A DNA stretch of 7,177 nt from an uncultured Saprospiraceae bacterium (GCA_937921525.1 CAKZUM010000464.1:1-7177); one strand, 5' to 3'; counted from the first letter of the stretch, positions 1 through 5,791 are shown. The notes: generated by a model from the letters alone, not told the origin. Numbers and translations: made by a program.

Positions 1-186
1 GTTTTGAGGTACTTGTTGACAACGGATTTTTGGTATAATGCCATAAGGTGTTTAGTAGTATATGGGTTAATAATTTGCTTAGGTCTAAATATTATACTTT
101 TTTCTATTATATCCAAAATAGTGACGGGGAATTTTTCACTAGTACCTATTGCAAAAAGGACTTTTCCTAGCGTTTTGAGGTTGTTT

Positions 187-357
187 ACCATACCCGTCAA
201 GCTATCAGAAAAAGCTATTGAATACCAGTTAGTTATAAGGCGAAGGCAGATGGCAGAAATTTTCAAAATGGCTGTCATCTTTCCCAGAAACCCAGATGAC
301 AGCCACTTTACAAGTTTCTGCCATCAATAGTCCGTCTCTTAACCTGACGGGTATGGT
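187..357. repeat. Outer arms of a nested inverted repeat
   Basis: ACCATACCCGTCA at 187-199 is the exact reverse complement of TGACGGGTATGGT at 345-357 (13 of 13). Between them lies a second, longer inverted repeat (249-325), so the whole block could fold as a closed stem, two unpaired shoulders (200-248 and 326-344) and a long inner hairpin. The right arm ends three bases before the mnmE stop codon. Neither strand has a T-run after the stem, so it does not look like a standard intrinsic terminator. A dispersed palindromic repeat or a non-autonomous mobile remnant is more likely, but no target-site duplication is evident. Confidence 0.6.
249..325. repeat. Long inner hairpin, 32-position arms
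   Basis: The arms at 249-280 and 294-325 pair without gaps: 28 Watson-Crick pairs, one G.T wobble (260/314) and three mismatches (263/311, 264/310, 268/306), around a 13-nt loop (281-293). The arms begin GATGGCAGAAA and end TGGCTGTCATCT. The left arm lies in the tail of the open frame that runs in from the window edge. Mismatches show no preference for RNA pairing on one strand. This is clearly more than chance; its function is unknown. Confidence 0.8.
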
Positions 358-360
358 TGT

Positions 361-1755
361 TTACTTCCCAATACAAAAATTACTAAAAATATTCCCCAAC
401 AAATCATCCGTACTAACTTCCCCCACAATCTCTCCAAGATGATGCAATGCCCGCCGAATATCCATCGCCACAAAATCAGACGTAATACCAGAAGCCATCC
501 CATTCAGAACCTCCGAGAGACTTTGATGTGCGTTTTGTAGTGCCTCCAAATGACGGGTGTTGGAAACGATAGGATCATCTAAATTTATCTGCTGCTTAAT
601 TACCAGTTGATAGAGCGTATTTTTTAGGTGTTCGATATTCATTTGGTGTAAGGCGGAGACGGTGACAATTTGTTCAAAGGGGACAAGAGGAGACACATAC
701 TCTTTGGGTTCTAGGGTAGGATTTTTATCCATCTTATTGGGGAGTAGTAGGATGGTTTGATTTGGTTTTGTGAGTTTTTCCAAATCTTGTAGTACTTCTG
801 CTGGACCTAATTTCATAGCATCGAATACGTAGACTAAAATGGCAGATTGTTGTACTTTTTCTAAGGTCTTTTCTACGCCGATGGCTTCGATTTGATCTTG
901 GGCATGTCGAATACCAGCGGTATCAATTAGCCGAAATTCTATGCCTTGGATATTGAGGACTTCCTCTATGGTATCTCTGGTGGTGCCTGCTATCTCTGAG
1001 ACGATAGCTCTATCCTCTTTAAGCAGCGCATTGAGTAGGGTAGACTTGCCTGCATTTGGTCTGCCAGCAATAACGGTATTCACTCCTTTTTTGATGACAT
1101 TACCTAGCTGAAAGGATTGGATTAACGCGTGAATGACTTGCTGTATCTTTTTGACTAAATCTGCTAATTCCGTTCTATCGGCAAACTCTACATCTTCCTC
1201 TCCAAAGTCCAATTCCAATTCGATCAAACTGGCGAAATCTAATAACTGTTGCCGAAGTTTTTTGATCTCCTCGGAGAACCCCCCACGCATCTGCTGCATA
1301 GCGATGGTGTGGGCAGATTCAGAGTTAGCCGCTATTAGATCAGCTACGGCTTCCGCTTGGGATAAGTCCATCTGACCGTTTAAAAAGGCACGTAGGGTGA
1401 ATTCTCCAGCCTGTGCCATTCGAGCACCTTTTTTTATAAATAATTGAATGAGTTCTTGAATGATAAAGCTTGATCCATGACACGAGACTTCTACGATGTT
1501 TTCTTTTGTATAAGATTTTGGGGCAACAAAGATAGAGGCAAGTACTTCATCTAATATTTTATTTTCCTCATTTGTTATTTTCCCAAAATGAATAGTATGA
1601 CTTTTTTGCTTCAATAAATCCTTACCTAAAAAGACTTCATTGACGATCTGGATGGCTTTAGTTCCTGATAGTCTGATAACACCGATAGCACCTACTCCTG
1701 GGGGAGTAGCTAATGCAACAATCGTGTCTTTTAAATCATATCTACTGTACTGCAT
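361..1755 (-). CDS. mnmE: tRNA uridine-5-carboxymethylaminomethyl(34) synthesis GTPase MnmE
   Basis: MnmE is a K+-activated GTPase that works with MnmG to build the aminomethyl-type modification on wobble U34 of certain tRNAs in the cytoplasm. The product is 464 residues, close to the family norm. Seen: the N-terminal folate-binding domain with DTIVALATPPG near residue 11; a conserved AGEFTLRAFLNG segment near 117; the G domain with P-loop GRPNAGKS (231-238), GTTRDT (257-262), DTAG (278-281) and NKMD (340-343); and the C-terminal FCIGK with its catalytic-site cysteine. All motifs are intact. I chose ATG at 1755 over an in-frame TTG seven codons upstream, because that TTG lies inside a perfect -7 promoter element. 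The gene stands alone and is divergent from the Crp/Fnr gene at 2171. Confidence 0.97.
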   Translation of the reverse strand: MQYSRYDLKDTIVALATPPGVGAIGVIRLSGTKAIQIVNEVFLGKDLLKQKSHTIHFGKITNEENKILDEVLASIFVAPKSYTKENIVEVSCHGSSFIIQELIQLFIKKGARMAQAGEFTLRAFLNGQMDLSQAEAVADLIAANSESAHTIAMQQMRGGFSEEIKKLRQQLLDFASLIELELDFGEEDVEFADRTELADLVKKIQQVIHALIQSFQLGNVIKKGVNTVIAGRPNAGKSTLLNALLKEDRAIVSEIAGTTRDTIEEVLNIQGIEFRLIDTAGIRHAQDQIEAIGVEKTLEKVQQSAILVYVFDAMKLGPAEVLQDLEKLTKPNQTILLLPNKMDKNPTLEPKEYVSPLVPFEQIVTVSALHQMNIEHLKNTLYQLVIKQQINLDDPIVSNTRHLEALQNAHQSLSEVLNGMASGITSDFVAMDIRRALHHLGEIVGEVSTDDLLGNIFSNFCIGK

Positions 1756-1773
1756 GGATTCGTTTATTTTTGG

Positions 1774-1781
1774 CAAAAATA
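1774..1781 (-). promoter_or_regulatory. Candidate -7 element for mnmE
   Basis: The minus strand reads TATTTTTG, an exact match to the Bacteroidota -7 consensus TAnnTTTG. It predicts a start near 1767 and a leader of about 12 nt before the ATG at 1755. No TTTG is found at the usual -33 distance, so the match may be fortuitous in AT-rich DNA. Confidence 0.4.
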
Positions 1782-1798
1782 GACTTTTTGAGAATATA

Positions 1799-1869
1799 AA
1801 GGCGAAGCCTTAAAGAATAGGAGGCGCAAGGCTGTGCCTTGTGTTTACTATCAGAAAGGCTTTGCCTTT
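1799..1869. repeat. Three tandem AAGGC-NNN-GCCTT mini-hairpins
   Basis: AAGGCGAAGCCTT (1799-1811), AAGGCTGTGCCTT (1828-1840) and AAGGCTTTGCCTT (1856-1868) share a 5-bp stem and a 3-nt loop position but have different loops. Their starts are 29 and 28 bp apart. The second extends to an 8-bp stem with one wobble (1825-1843), and the third to 6 bp (1855-1869). The spacers between them are unrelated. They lie 44-114 bp upstream of the mnmE ATG. They look like a small palindromic repeat family; role unknown. Confidence 0.7.
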
Positions 1870-2170
1870 ATAAATTATAGCGCTCTTATCTATTCCCTCT
1901 GTTATATATTACGATTTTTACTTTTCGTTCGCCCTATTTTACTACATCCTCTTTTCTTGAAAATTCTTAAATATCAGAATCGTTCTTAATAAAAAGAAAA
2001 CAAAAGTGTGCACTAAGACATTTCTATAAATAGTTTATTCATAAATAACTGATTATCAATATTTTAAAAATTAAGTATATTTTTTTTGACTTGGCATCTA
2101 TTTGGTACTTAAGATATATGAAAGCCAATTGAAGTAAATTAAAAATACCTAATTCTTAAAAACCTTATTT
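1870..2170. other. AT-rich divergent intergenic region
   Basis: This stretch separates the mini-hairpin cluster from the plus-strand Crp/Fnr gene at 2171. It is very AT-rich and no open frame or RNA gene is apparent. The nearest thing to a promoter for the Crp/Fnr gene is TCTATTTG at 2097-2104, which has one mismatch to TAnnTTTG and would give a leader of about 60 nt. It has no -33 partner, so I do not annotate it separately. Confidence 0.5.
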
Positions 2171-2866
2171 ATGAGTCATTCTTCTTTAGCACACGCCTTC
2201 CCTCCATCTAGTACAAGTACTACAGGAGATAACCTAAATGAATTACTGGAAAATTTTCCTTTGAAAAATTTCAAAAAAGGAGCTTCTATCGTAAAGGAAG
2301 GACAAACTCCTAAGCACATTTACTATATACAATCTGGTAAAGTATTAACATTAACTAGTTATCCTAATAGCGAAAAAGTACTGGCTAATGGCCTTTTTGT
2401 CAAAGGAGAATTTGTAAATTTTCAAGCACTAACTAACAGTCAACCAGACAACCATTCTGTAAAGGCTTTATCCAAGGTGTCTGTCCGACAAATTCCGACC
2501 ATTGCTTTTCTTTCATTGATGCGACAACACCAGTTTTTAAATCAAATGGTGATTCATAATATTGTGCGTCAATTAGATCAAAAAACGACCCACTGTCATC
2601 AAACGGTGCTATATAATTCTAATCAGCGTATTGTACAATTTTTATTAGATTATGTATCGAAAGCTGGAGAGCGCGTTGGATACGAATGGGTGGTGAGAGA
2701 CTTTTTGACACAAGCCCAAATTGCTTTGTTATCTAATACAGGTAGACAAACGGTAAGTACTTTATTAAATGATCTTAGAAGAGAAAATATCATCCATTTT
2801 ACTAGAAAATACATGGTGGTACGGGACCTTGATTTATTAAAGGCTTATTTATTAAAGGCACAATAA
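2171..2866 (+). CDS. Crp/Fnr-family transcriptional regulator
   Basis: This cytoplasmic DNA-binding regulator has 231 residues, typical for the family. An unusual Ser/Thr/Pro-rich leader covers residues 1-19. The cyclic-nucleotide-binding-like barrel follows, with the hallmark FKKGASIVKEGQ...IYYIQSGKV pattern at about 34-58. A dimerisation helix spans about 115-140, and a C-terminal winged helix has its HTH at about 179-208 (LTQAQIALLSNTGRQTVSTL). The barrel lacks the Arg/Ser phosphate-binding signature of true cAMP receptors and there is no FNR-type cysteine cluster, so the effector is unknown. Aligned with E. coli CRP, recognition-helix R180 is kept but E181 is Gln and R185 is Thr, so a TGTGA target is unlikely. 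The start is the only sensible ATG, without a Shine-Dalgarno. It converges on the PorV/PorQ gene. Confidence 0.9.
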   Translation: MSHSSLAHAFPPSSTSTTGDNLNELLENFPLKNFKKGASIVKEGQTPKHIYYIQSGKVLTLTSYPNSEKVLANGLFVKGEFVNFQALTNSQPDNHSVKALSKVSVRQIPTIAFLSLMRQHQFLNQMVIHNIVRQLDQKTTHCHQTVLYNSNQRIVQFLLDYVSKAGERVGYEWVVRDFLTQAQIALLSNTGRQTVSTLLNDLRRENIIHFTRKYMVVRDLDLLKAYLLKAQ

Positions 2867-2882
2867 GTTTCAATATCTAGTC

Positions 2883-2918
2883 ACAGTATGAGGATTTATT
2901 AGCAAATCCTCATACTGT
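2883..2918. terminator. Bidirectional terminator hairpin between convergent genes
   Basis: A perfect 15-bp inverted repeat (2883-2897 with 2904-2918, starting ACAGTATGAGG) has a 6-nt loop. On the plus strand it is followed by TTTCTTTAT, fitting termination of the Crp/Fnr gene 17 bp upstream. The stem ends four bases before the stop of the minus-strand PorV/PorQ gene, so it probably serves both. On the minus strand the following sequence is less T-rich. Confidence 0.85.
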
Positions 2919-2922
2919 TTCT

Positions 2923-3993
2923 TTATCGAGTGGATATATCCATAATTAAAGAAATCACATGGGAGTAGGTTTGATTTCGTTGCTCACCAACATCCGTAAA
3001 CGCATAGTCCACTTGGAATTGAGCTAACTTTAAACCTACGCCTATGTTAGGCTGTACAGTAAGAAAGTCTTTAGAAAAGAAGTTATTATCTCTTTGAAAA
3101 TTATTGACCCCCATTCTTAGAAATAGGCGATCCTTAAACTCAAACTCTAGTCCTGCTGCAACATCCATACTAATTGGGTCTGCACTAACTAGAGTATTCC
3201 TTTTACCGTCAGTAGTAGCAATCAGGTCCATTTCTGCCAACAAATTCCAATTTTCATTGATCGAAAAAGGTCGAGCAATTCCTAGCGTAATTTGAGGACT
3301 AGTTTTCTCTACAGAATTAATTGGTAGATCATTACCTGTTAGTGATAAGGTAGATCGTTCTTGATCCGATAAAGAGAAACTCCAAGAATTAAAAGTATTA
3401 CTGGCATCTCTGATGACAATTCCTAATCGCCATACTTTTCCATAATATAAAGCAGCGGCATCTATCCCAAAACCCCAAGAACTCGCAAAAGATCCAATTT
3501 GACGATAGATAATTTTTGCGTTACCGCCTACCAATAGGTTCCCTCTTTTAGTGTTTATTTTCTGCCCATAACTTAGCAACAAGGCGTAATCAGCCGCAGA
3601 GAAGGGCACAATATTATCGTAATTAATTGAGCCATCTTCTTCAAATAAACTAAGGGTATTTGGAATATCATCAATCCCAAATCGTATAAGAGAGGCCCCT
3701 ACTCTTCTATTTGGTGTATTTAGTGGCAAGGTAACTCCTAGGTAGTCAAATTTAGCTACTCCTGCGAATTGCTCTGTGTGCATTGCACCTGCTTGAATTC
3801 CCGTAATATCTAAGTTGCCCAATGCAGCAGGATTCCAATACGTGGCCATAACAGAGTTGGTGCTTGCTATGGTTGCATTCCCCATTGCTCTTGCTCTTGC
3901 ACCTATGCCAATGGCCAAGAATTCATTAGAATACTTCTGTGCTATAGCTTCTGTACAGAAAAGGAGGAGAAAAAAAAGGATAGAATATCTCAT
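2923..3993 (-). CDS. PorV/PorQ-family outer-membrane beta-barrel protein (type IX secretion-associated)
   Basis: The product is 356 residues. A type I signal peptide (MRYSILFFLLLFCTEAIA, cleavage likely before Gln19) is followed by the family's N-terminal hallmark FLAIGIGARARAMGNA...YWNPAALG at about 25-60. The rest is alternating beta-strand sequence rich in Gly, Asn and aromatics, ending in an amphipathic strand (SHVISLIMDIS). PorV relatives are FadL-like barrels, and PorV itself shuttles type IX substrates to the surface sortase. The N-terminal motif fits the broad PorV/PorQ paralogue family better than canonical PorV, so no symbol is given and the cargo is unknown. The gene stands alone, with a candidate -7 element 25 bp upstream and a hairpin terminator immediately after the stop. 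Confidence 0.85.
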   Translation of the reverse strand: MRYSILFFLLLFCTEAIAQKYSNEFLAIGIGARARAMGNATIASTNSVMATYWNPAALGNLDITGIQAGAMHTEQFAGVAKFDYLGVTLPLNTPNRRVGASLIRFGIDDIPNTLSLFEEDGSINYDNIVPFSAADYALLLSYGQKINTKRGNLLVGGNAKIIYRQIGSFASSWGFGIDAAALYYGKVWRLGIVIRDASNTFNSWSFSLSDQERSTLSLTGNDLPINSVEKTSPQITLGIARPFSINENWNLLAEMDLIATTDGKRNTLVSADPISMDVAAGLEFEFKDRLFLRMGVNNFQRDNNFFSKDFLTVQPNIGVGLKLAQFQVDYAFTDVGEQRNQTYSHVISLIMDISTR

Positions 3994-4018
3994 TGAAAAT
4001 AATATAGATTGTCAGCTC

Positions 4019-4026
4019 CAAAAGTA
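4019..4026 (-). promoter_or_regulatory. Candidate -7 element for the PorV/PorQ-family gene
   Basis: The minus strand reads TACTTTTG, an exact TAnnTTTG match. It predicts transcription starting near 4012 and a leader of about 20 nt to the ATG at 3993. No good TTTG -33 element is present at the expected distance. Confidence 0.4.
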
Positions 4027-4106
4027 AGGAACTTATCTATAACGTTTTATAGGCTGGTTATAGTTTTCTAATACAATCTATTTTAAGTGCAATGCATTTG
4101 AATTGT

Positions 4107-4154
4107 TATTGTTACGACAATACAGCTATTGAGCTAATAAGAAATGGTTCAATA
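4107..4154. other. Small dyads between the MazG-like and PorV/PorQ-family genes
   Basis: Two weak symmetric elements occur in this 180-bp gap. The first is a 16-bp dyad, TATTGT-TACG-ACAATA (4107-4122), about 90 bp upstream of the predicted PorV/PorQ start; it could be an operator. The second is an 8-bp stem, TATTGAGC with GTTCAATA (4127-4134 and 4147-4154, one G.T pair), 20 bp past the MazG-like stop; it could aid termination but lacks a T-run. Confidence 0.25.
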
Positions 4155-4173
4155 AGATATGGTAGGATATTAA

Positions 4174-4479
4174 TTAAATTAAATAACGAAACCACTTTCT
4201 TTCTAAAGCTTCTTCTATATCGATATTATAATGATTAGCAATTAGTAAGACTTGTCCTATAACATCTGATAATTCATCTGCAAAGTCTTTTTGCAATTGC
4301 TCTGGTACTATTCCTTTATTTCTACCTCTGCTAGAATTAGACAAATAAATTTGAGTTAATGCTCCTATTTCTTCTTGTAGTTTTAAAATATACCAGTCAT
4401 TGTCTCTTTTAGTATTACATTTTTTAGCATGAATATCTGAGACTTCGACTACTTTGTTTTGAATATCCTTAAGATTCAT
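4174..4479 (-). CDS. MazG-like nucleotide pyrophosphohydrolase, possible active-site variant
   Basis: This small all-alpha protein of 101 residues has the length and helix pattern of single-domain MazG-like NTP pyrophosphohydrolases, which remove pyrophosphate from (often non-canonical) nucleoside triphosphates using Mg2+ held by an E-x-x-E ... E-x-x-D set. Seen: KLQEEIGALTQIY at 33-45 and DFADELSDVIGQVL at 65-78. The second pair, Glu69 and Asp72, is intact. In the first motif, usually E-E-x-x-E, the last Glu is Ala40 (codon GCA; a Glu codon GAA differs by one base), so metal binding may be impaired or shifted. The ATG at 4479 is clear. The gene appears monocistronic. Family assignment is fairly sure; activity is not. 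Confidence 0.75.
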   Translation of the reverse strand: MNLKDIQNKVVEVSDIHAKKCNTKRDNDWYILKLQEEIGALTQIYLSNSSRGRNKGIVPEQLQKDFADELSDVIGQVLLIANHYNIDIEEALERKWFRYLI

Positions 4480-4566
4480 AACTATTCGGTTTTAACTCAT
4501 CCAAATTATACCTGACACTATTAACTTGAATAACTACTTAGGCTATTTGTATACCATTAGACCTAA

Positions 4567-4737
4567 TTAGAATCTGTTTGTCACACATTTTAAAGAGCAG
4601 AGAATAGAGAGTAGAGAGCAGAGAGTAGAGATAGGTTTCGGGACTGCACCATCCACTTTCCCAAAAAAAGTCTCGAAGGATTCTCTCACATCTACAATAG
4701 TAGTAGTCTCTTTTTTTGCTATTTCTTGTAAGTTCAT
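4567..4737 (-). pseudogene. Truncated rhodanese-like domain remnant
   Basis: From ATG 4737 the first 36 or so residues (MNLQEIAKKETTTIVDVRES...GKVDGAV) match the start of small single-domain rhodaneses: the VDVRE strand-turn and the G-x-V-x-GA segment. Rhodaneses move sulfane sulfur through an active-site cysteine in a C-R-x-G-x-R loop about 60 residues in. That loop and the rest of the roughly 100-residue domain are missing. Instead the frame enters the 7-bp tandem repeat at 4594-4635 and stops at residue 56. No other frame downstream resumes the domain. The ATG lies 29 bp after the second Crp/Fnr stop, so the two were probably one transcript. It is most likely a decayed gene, unless the short product is kept for another reason. 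Confidence 0.65.
4594..4635. repeat. Heptanucleotide tandem repeat AGAG(C/T)AG
   Basis: Five 7-bp units run from 4594 to 4628 (AGAGCAG, AGAATAG, AGAGTAG, AGAGCAG, AGAGTAG), and a degenerate sixth (AGATAGG) ends at 4635. The array forms the junction at which the rhodanese remnant loses similarity. A 7-bp unit shifts the reading frame with each gain or loss, but no alternative frame beyond it is recognisable. Confidence 0.85.
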
Positions 4738-4766
4738 TTTTAGTTTTGGTTTAAAAAAATTATAGC

Positions 4767-5432
4767 TCAAACAGCATGAAATTGATGTAGTCCTGTTAGC
4801 TTGATTCTTCCCCTAGCGAGCTCTAGTAGTTCTTTCTTTTCCATTTGTTTAAGTAGTCTAGAAATCACTTCTCGAGAAGTCACCAGATCATCTGCAATTT
4901 CTTTGTGGGAAATATACAAAACCTTAACGTTCATCACCGAAGCTTTCTCTTTTAGATACCGTGCCAAACGTTCATCCATATTATGAAAAACAACCGTTTC
5001 TAATACTTTTAAAATTTCATCAAATCGTTTACTAAATGTTGAAAACACAAACTTAGACCAAGTAGGATAATTTTGATGAAAGGACCTCACTAATTGAACA
5101 GGTATGGCTAGAAACTCCGTGTCTTCTTGAATTTTTGCTTTTATGTAACTCTTCTCCATTTTAAAACACGCTGTCATCGTCAATGCACAAGATTCTCCTC
5201 TATTAATATAATATAAAAATATCTCTCTCCCATCTGCATCCTCTCGAAACACCTTAATAGTACCACTTATAACCAAGGGAACAACTGAAATATAACTGCC
5301 CGTGTGCATAAGCTCTGTTCCTCCAGGCAACTTAAAATATTGACAATTATCTACAATTTTTTCTACCAATTCGTGTTGCTCAAAAACTGGAAATAGCTCC
5401 TTTAGTTTATTTTTTAAATTTAATCTTTCCAT
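4767..5432 (-). CDS. Crp/Fnr-family transcriptional regulator with CRP-like recognition helix
   Basis: The product is 221 residues: a cyclic-nucleotide-binding-like barrel (about 30-115), a long dimer helix (about 118-150) and a winged helix with its HTH at about 174-205 (ISHKEIADDLVTSREVISRL). The recognition helix S-R-E-V-I-S-R places Arg187, Glu188 and Arg192 where E. coli CRP has R180, E181 and R185, the residues that read TGTGA. The barrel carries Cys30, and Cys82 and Cys89 within GESCALTMTACF, a possible thiol or sulfur sensor; no cAMP signature is evident. ATG 5432 is preferred over an in-frame TTG at 5477, because the TTG falls inside the upstream inverted repeat. A rhodanese remnant lies 29 bp downstream, and TGTGA-N6-TCACA boxes lie about 205-290 bp upstream. 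A role in redox or reactive-sulfur response is an inference from this context. Confidence 0.9.
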   Translation of the reverse strand: MERLNLKNKLKELFPVFEQHELVEKIVDNCQYFKLPGGTELMHTGSYISVVPLVISGTIKVFREDADGREIFLYYINRGESCALTMTACFKMEKSYIKAKIQEDTEFLAIPVQLVRSFHQNYPTWSKFVFSTFSKRFDEILKVLETVVFHNMDERLARYLKEKASVMNVKVLYISHKEIADDLVTSREVISRLLKQMEKKELLELARGRIKLTGLHQFHAV

Positions 5433-5455
5433 GATGTATAAGTGTATCTTAGTAA

Positions 5456-5498
5456 TAGACTTGTTCACAAATAACAAGTTGGTATATGAACAAGTCTA
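5456..5498. promoter_or_regulatory. 12-bp inverted repeat upstream of the Crp/Fnr gene, possible operator or leader hairpin
   Basis: TAGACTTGTTCA (5456-5467) is exactly complementary to TGAACAAGTCTA (5487-5498), with a 19-nt spacer that holds a third partial copy, AACAAGT (5473-5479). It lies 24 bp upstream of the ATG at 5432. It could be an operator for a dimeric regulator or a hairpin in the 5' leader. Its sequence is unlike the TGTGA boxes, so it is probably not read by the neighbouring protein. Confidence 0.5.
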
Positions 5499-5549
5499 AT
5501 TAGGGATTTTAATTCTTAGGTTTTATTAATCACATTCACGTCTATCCAC

Positions 5550-5573
5550 GCGAGCCTTCAGGCAGGCAGGTTC
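5550..5573. repeat. GC-rich repeat, copy A
   Basis: This GC-rich island in AT-rich DNA contains CAGGCAGGCAGGTT. The core tCAGGCAGGCrGGTTy (5558-5573) recurs in the same orientation at 5805-5820. It probably belongs to a dispersed Bacteroidota palindromic repeat family. Confidence 0.55.
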
Positions 5574-5636
5574 AAAAACAGACAATGACCGATCTTGTAA
5601 TTCAAAGGAAAGTTACAATAATAAGTCAGTAAGGTC

Positions 5637-5652
5637 TGTGACTTTTATCACA
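5637..5652. promoter_or_regulatory. CRP-type binding box, upstream copy
   Basis: TGTGACTTTTATCACA is a perfect TGTGA-N6-TCACA site, centred at 5644.5. It is exactly 70 bp (centre to centre) from the second box. The recognition helix of the adjacent regulator (4767-5432) has the Arg-Glu-Arg set expected to read it. Relative to the plus-strand start inferred near 5757 it lies at about -112. Confidence 0.7.
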
Positions 5653-5706
5653 TATGATCAAAGTTATTTACACCTATTGTTTTTACTATGACGGCTTCTT
5701 TAGCTG

Positions 5707-5722
5707 TGTGACTAAAGTCACA
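5707..5722. promoter_or_regulatory. CRP-type binding box, promoter-proximal copy
   Basis: TGTGACTAAAGTCACA has 7-bp perfect arms around a central AA and matches TGTGA-N6-TCACA. It is centred at 5714.5. The -7 element at 5744-5751 places this box near -42, the class II activator position, where it would replace the missing -33 element. Confidence 0.75.
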
Positions 5723-5743
5723 TCAATAAAATTTAAATATCAA

Positions 5744-5751
5744 TAATTTTG
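5744..5751 (+). promoter_or_regulatory. Plus-strand -7 element behind the CRP-type box
   Basis: TAATTTTG is an exact TAnnTTTG match on the plus strand. There is no TTTG at -33, but a CRP-type box occupies that place, as expected for an activator-dependent promoter. Predicted start: about 5757. On the minus strand no equally placed -7 match exists for either box. Confidence 0.5.
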
Positions 5752-5791
5752 ATTTCGATAGTTATAAGGAACGGTGTAGAAATAGATTTAC

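Larger units (their letters stand above)
1..360. other. Left-edge region without a convincing gene
   Basis: I see no supportable gene here. One plus-strand frame is open from the window edge to a stop at 328-330. Its only internal start near the edge is TTG at 4-6, and it reads a hydrophobic stretch at about residues 15-40, so it could be the tail of an upstream gene. Its last third is simply the translation of the inverted repeat at 249-325, which argues against a conserved protein. A 10-bp direct repeat GTTTTGAGGT occurs at 1-10 and 172-181. The remainder is AT-rich DNA downstream of mnmE. Confidence 0.5.

Noticed and set aside
16..39. TTGACA (16-21) and TATAAT (34-39), looking like a perfect sigma-70 promoter.
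   Set aside because: The spacer is 12 bp instead of about 17, and Bacteroidota primary sigma factors prefer TTTG / TAnnTTTG.
4..330. 108-residue plus-strand open frame with a hydrophobic segment.
   Set aside because: It needs a TTG start at the window edge, and its last third is translated inverted repeat. Kept only as a remark.
1133..1375. Open frame opposite mnmE.
   Set aside because: Antisense to well-conserved MnmE sequence; low-complexity Ser-rich product.
2086..2115. TTGACT and TAAGAT, an 18-bp-spaced sigma-70-like promoter before the first Crp/Fnr gene.
   Set aside because: Weak -10 match and the wrong consensus for this phylum.
3104..4027. Two open frames (3104-3295 and 3815-4027) opposite the PorV/PorQ-family gene.
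   Set aside because: Both are shadows of a clear coding sequence, with no recognisable domain.
4594..4635. Possible CRISPR array or phase-variable rhodanese.
   Set aside because: The 7-bp units have no spacers, and no frame beyond the array restores a rhodanese domain.
4768..4770. TTG start extending the rhodanese remnant by 11 residues.
   Set aside because: It overlaps the upstream stop, while ATG 4737 begins the family-like MNLQEI sequence.
4801..4986. Open frame opposite the second Crp/Fnr gene.
   Set aside because: It is antisense to the conserved HTH region, and its Ser-rich composition is typical of a shadow frame.
5595..5618. TTGTAA/TTACAA dyad around a minus-strand TTCCTTTG (5603-5610), as a promoter for the second Crp/Fnr gene.
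   Set aside because: One mismatch in the -7 element, arms of only 6 bp, and poor spacing from the upstream CRP-type box.
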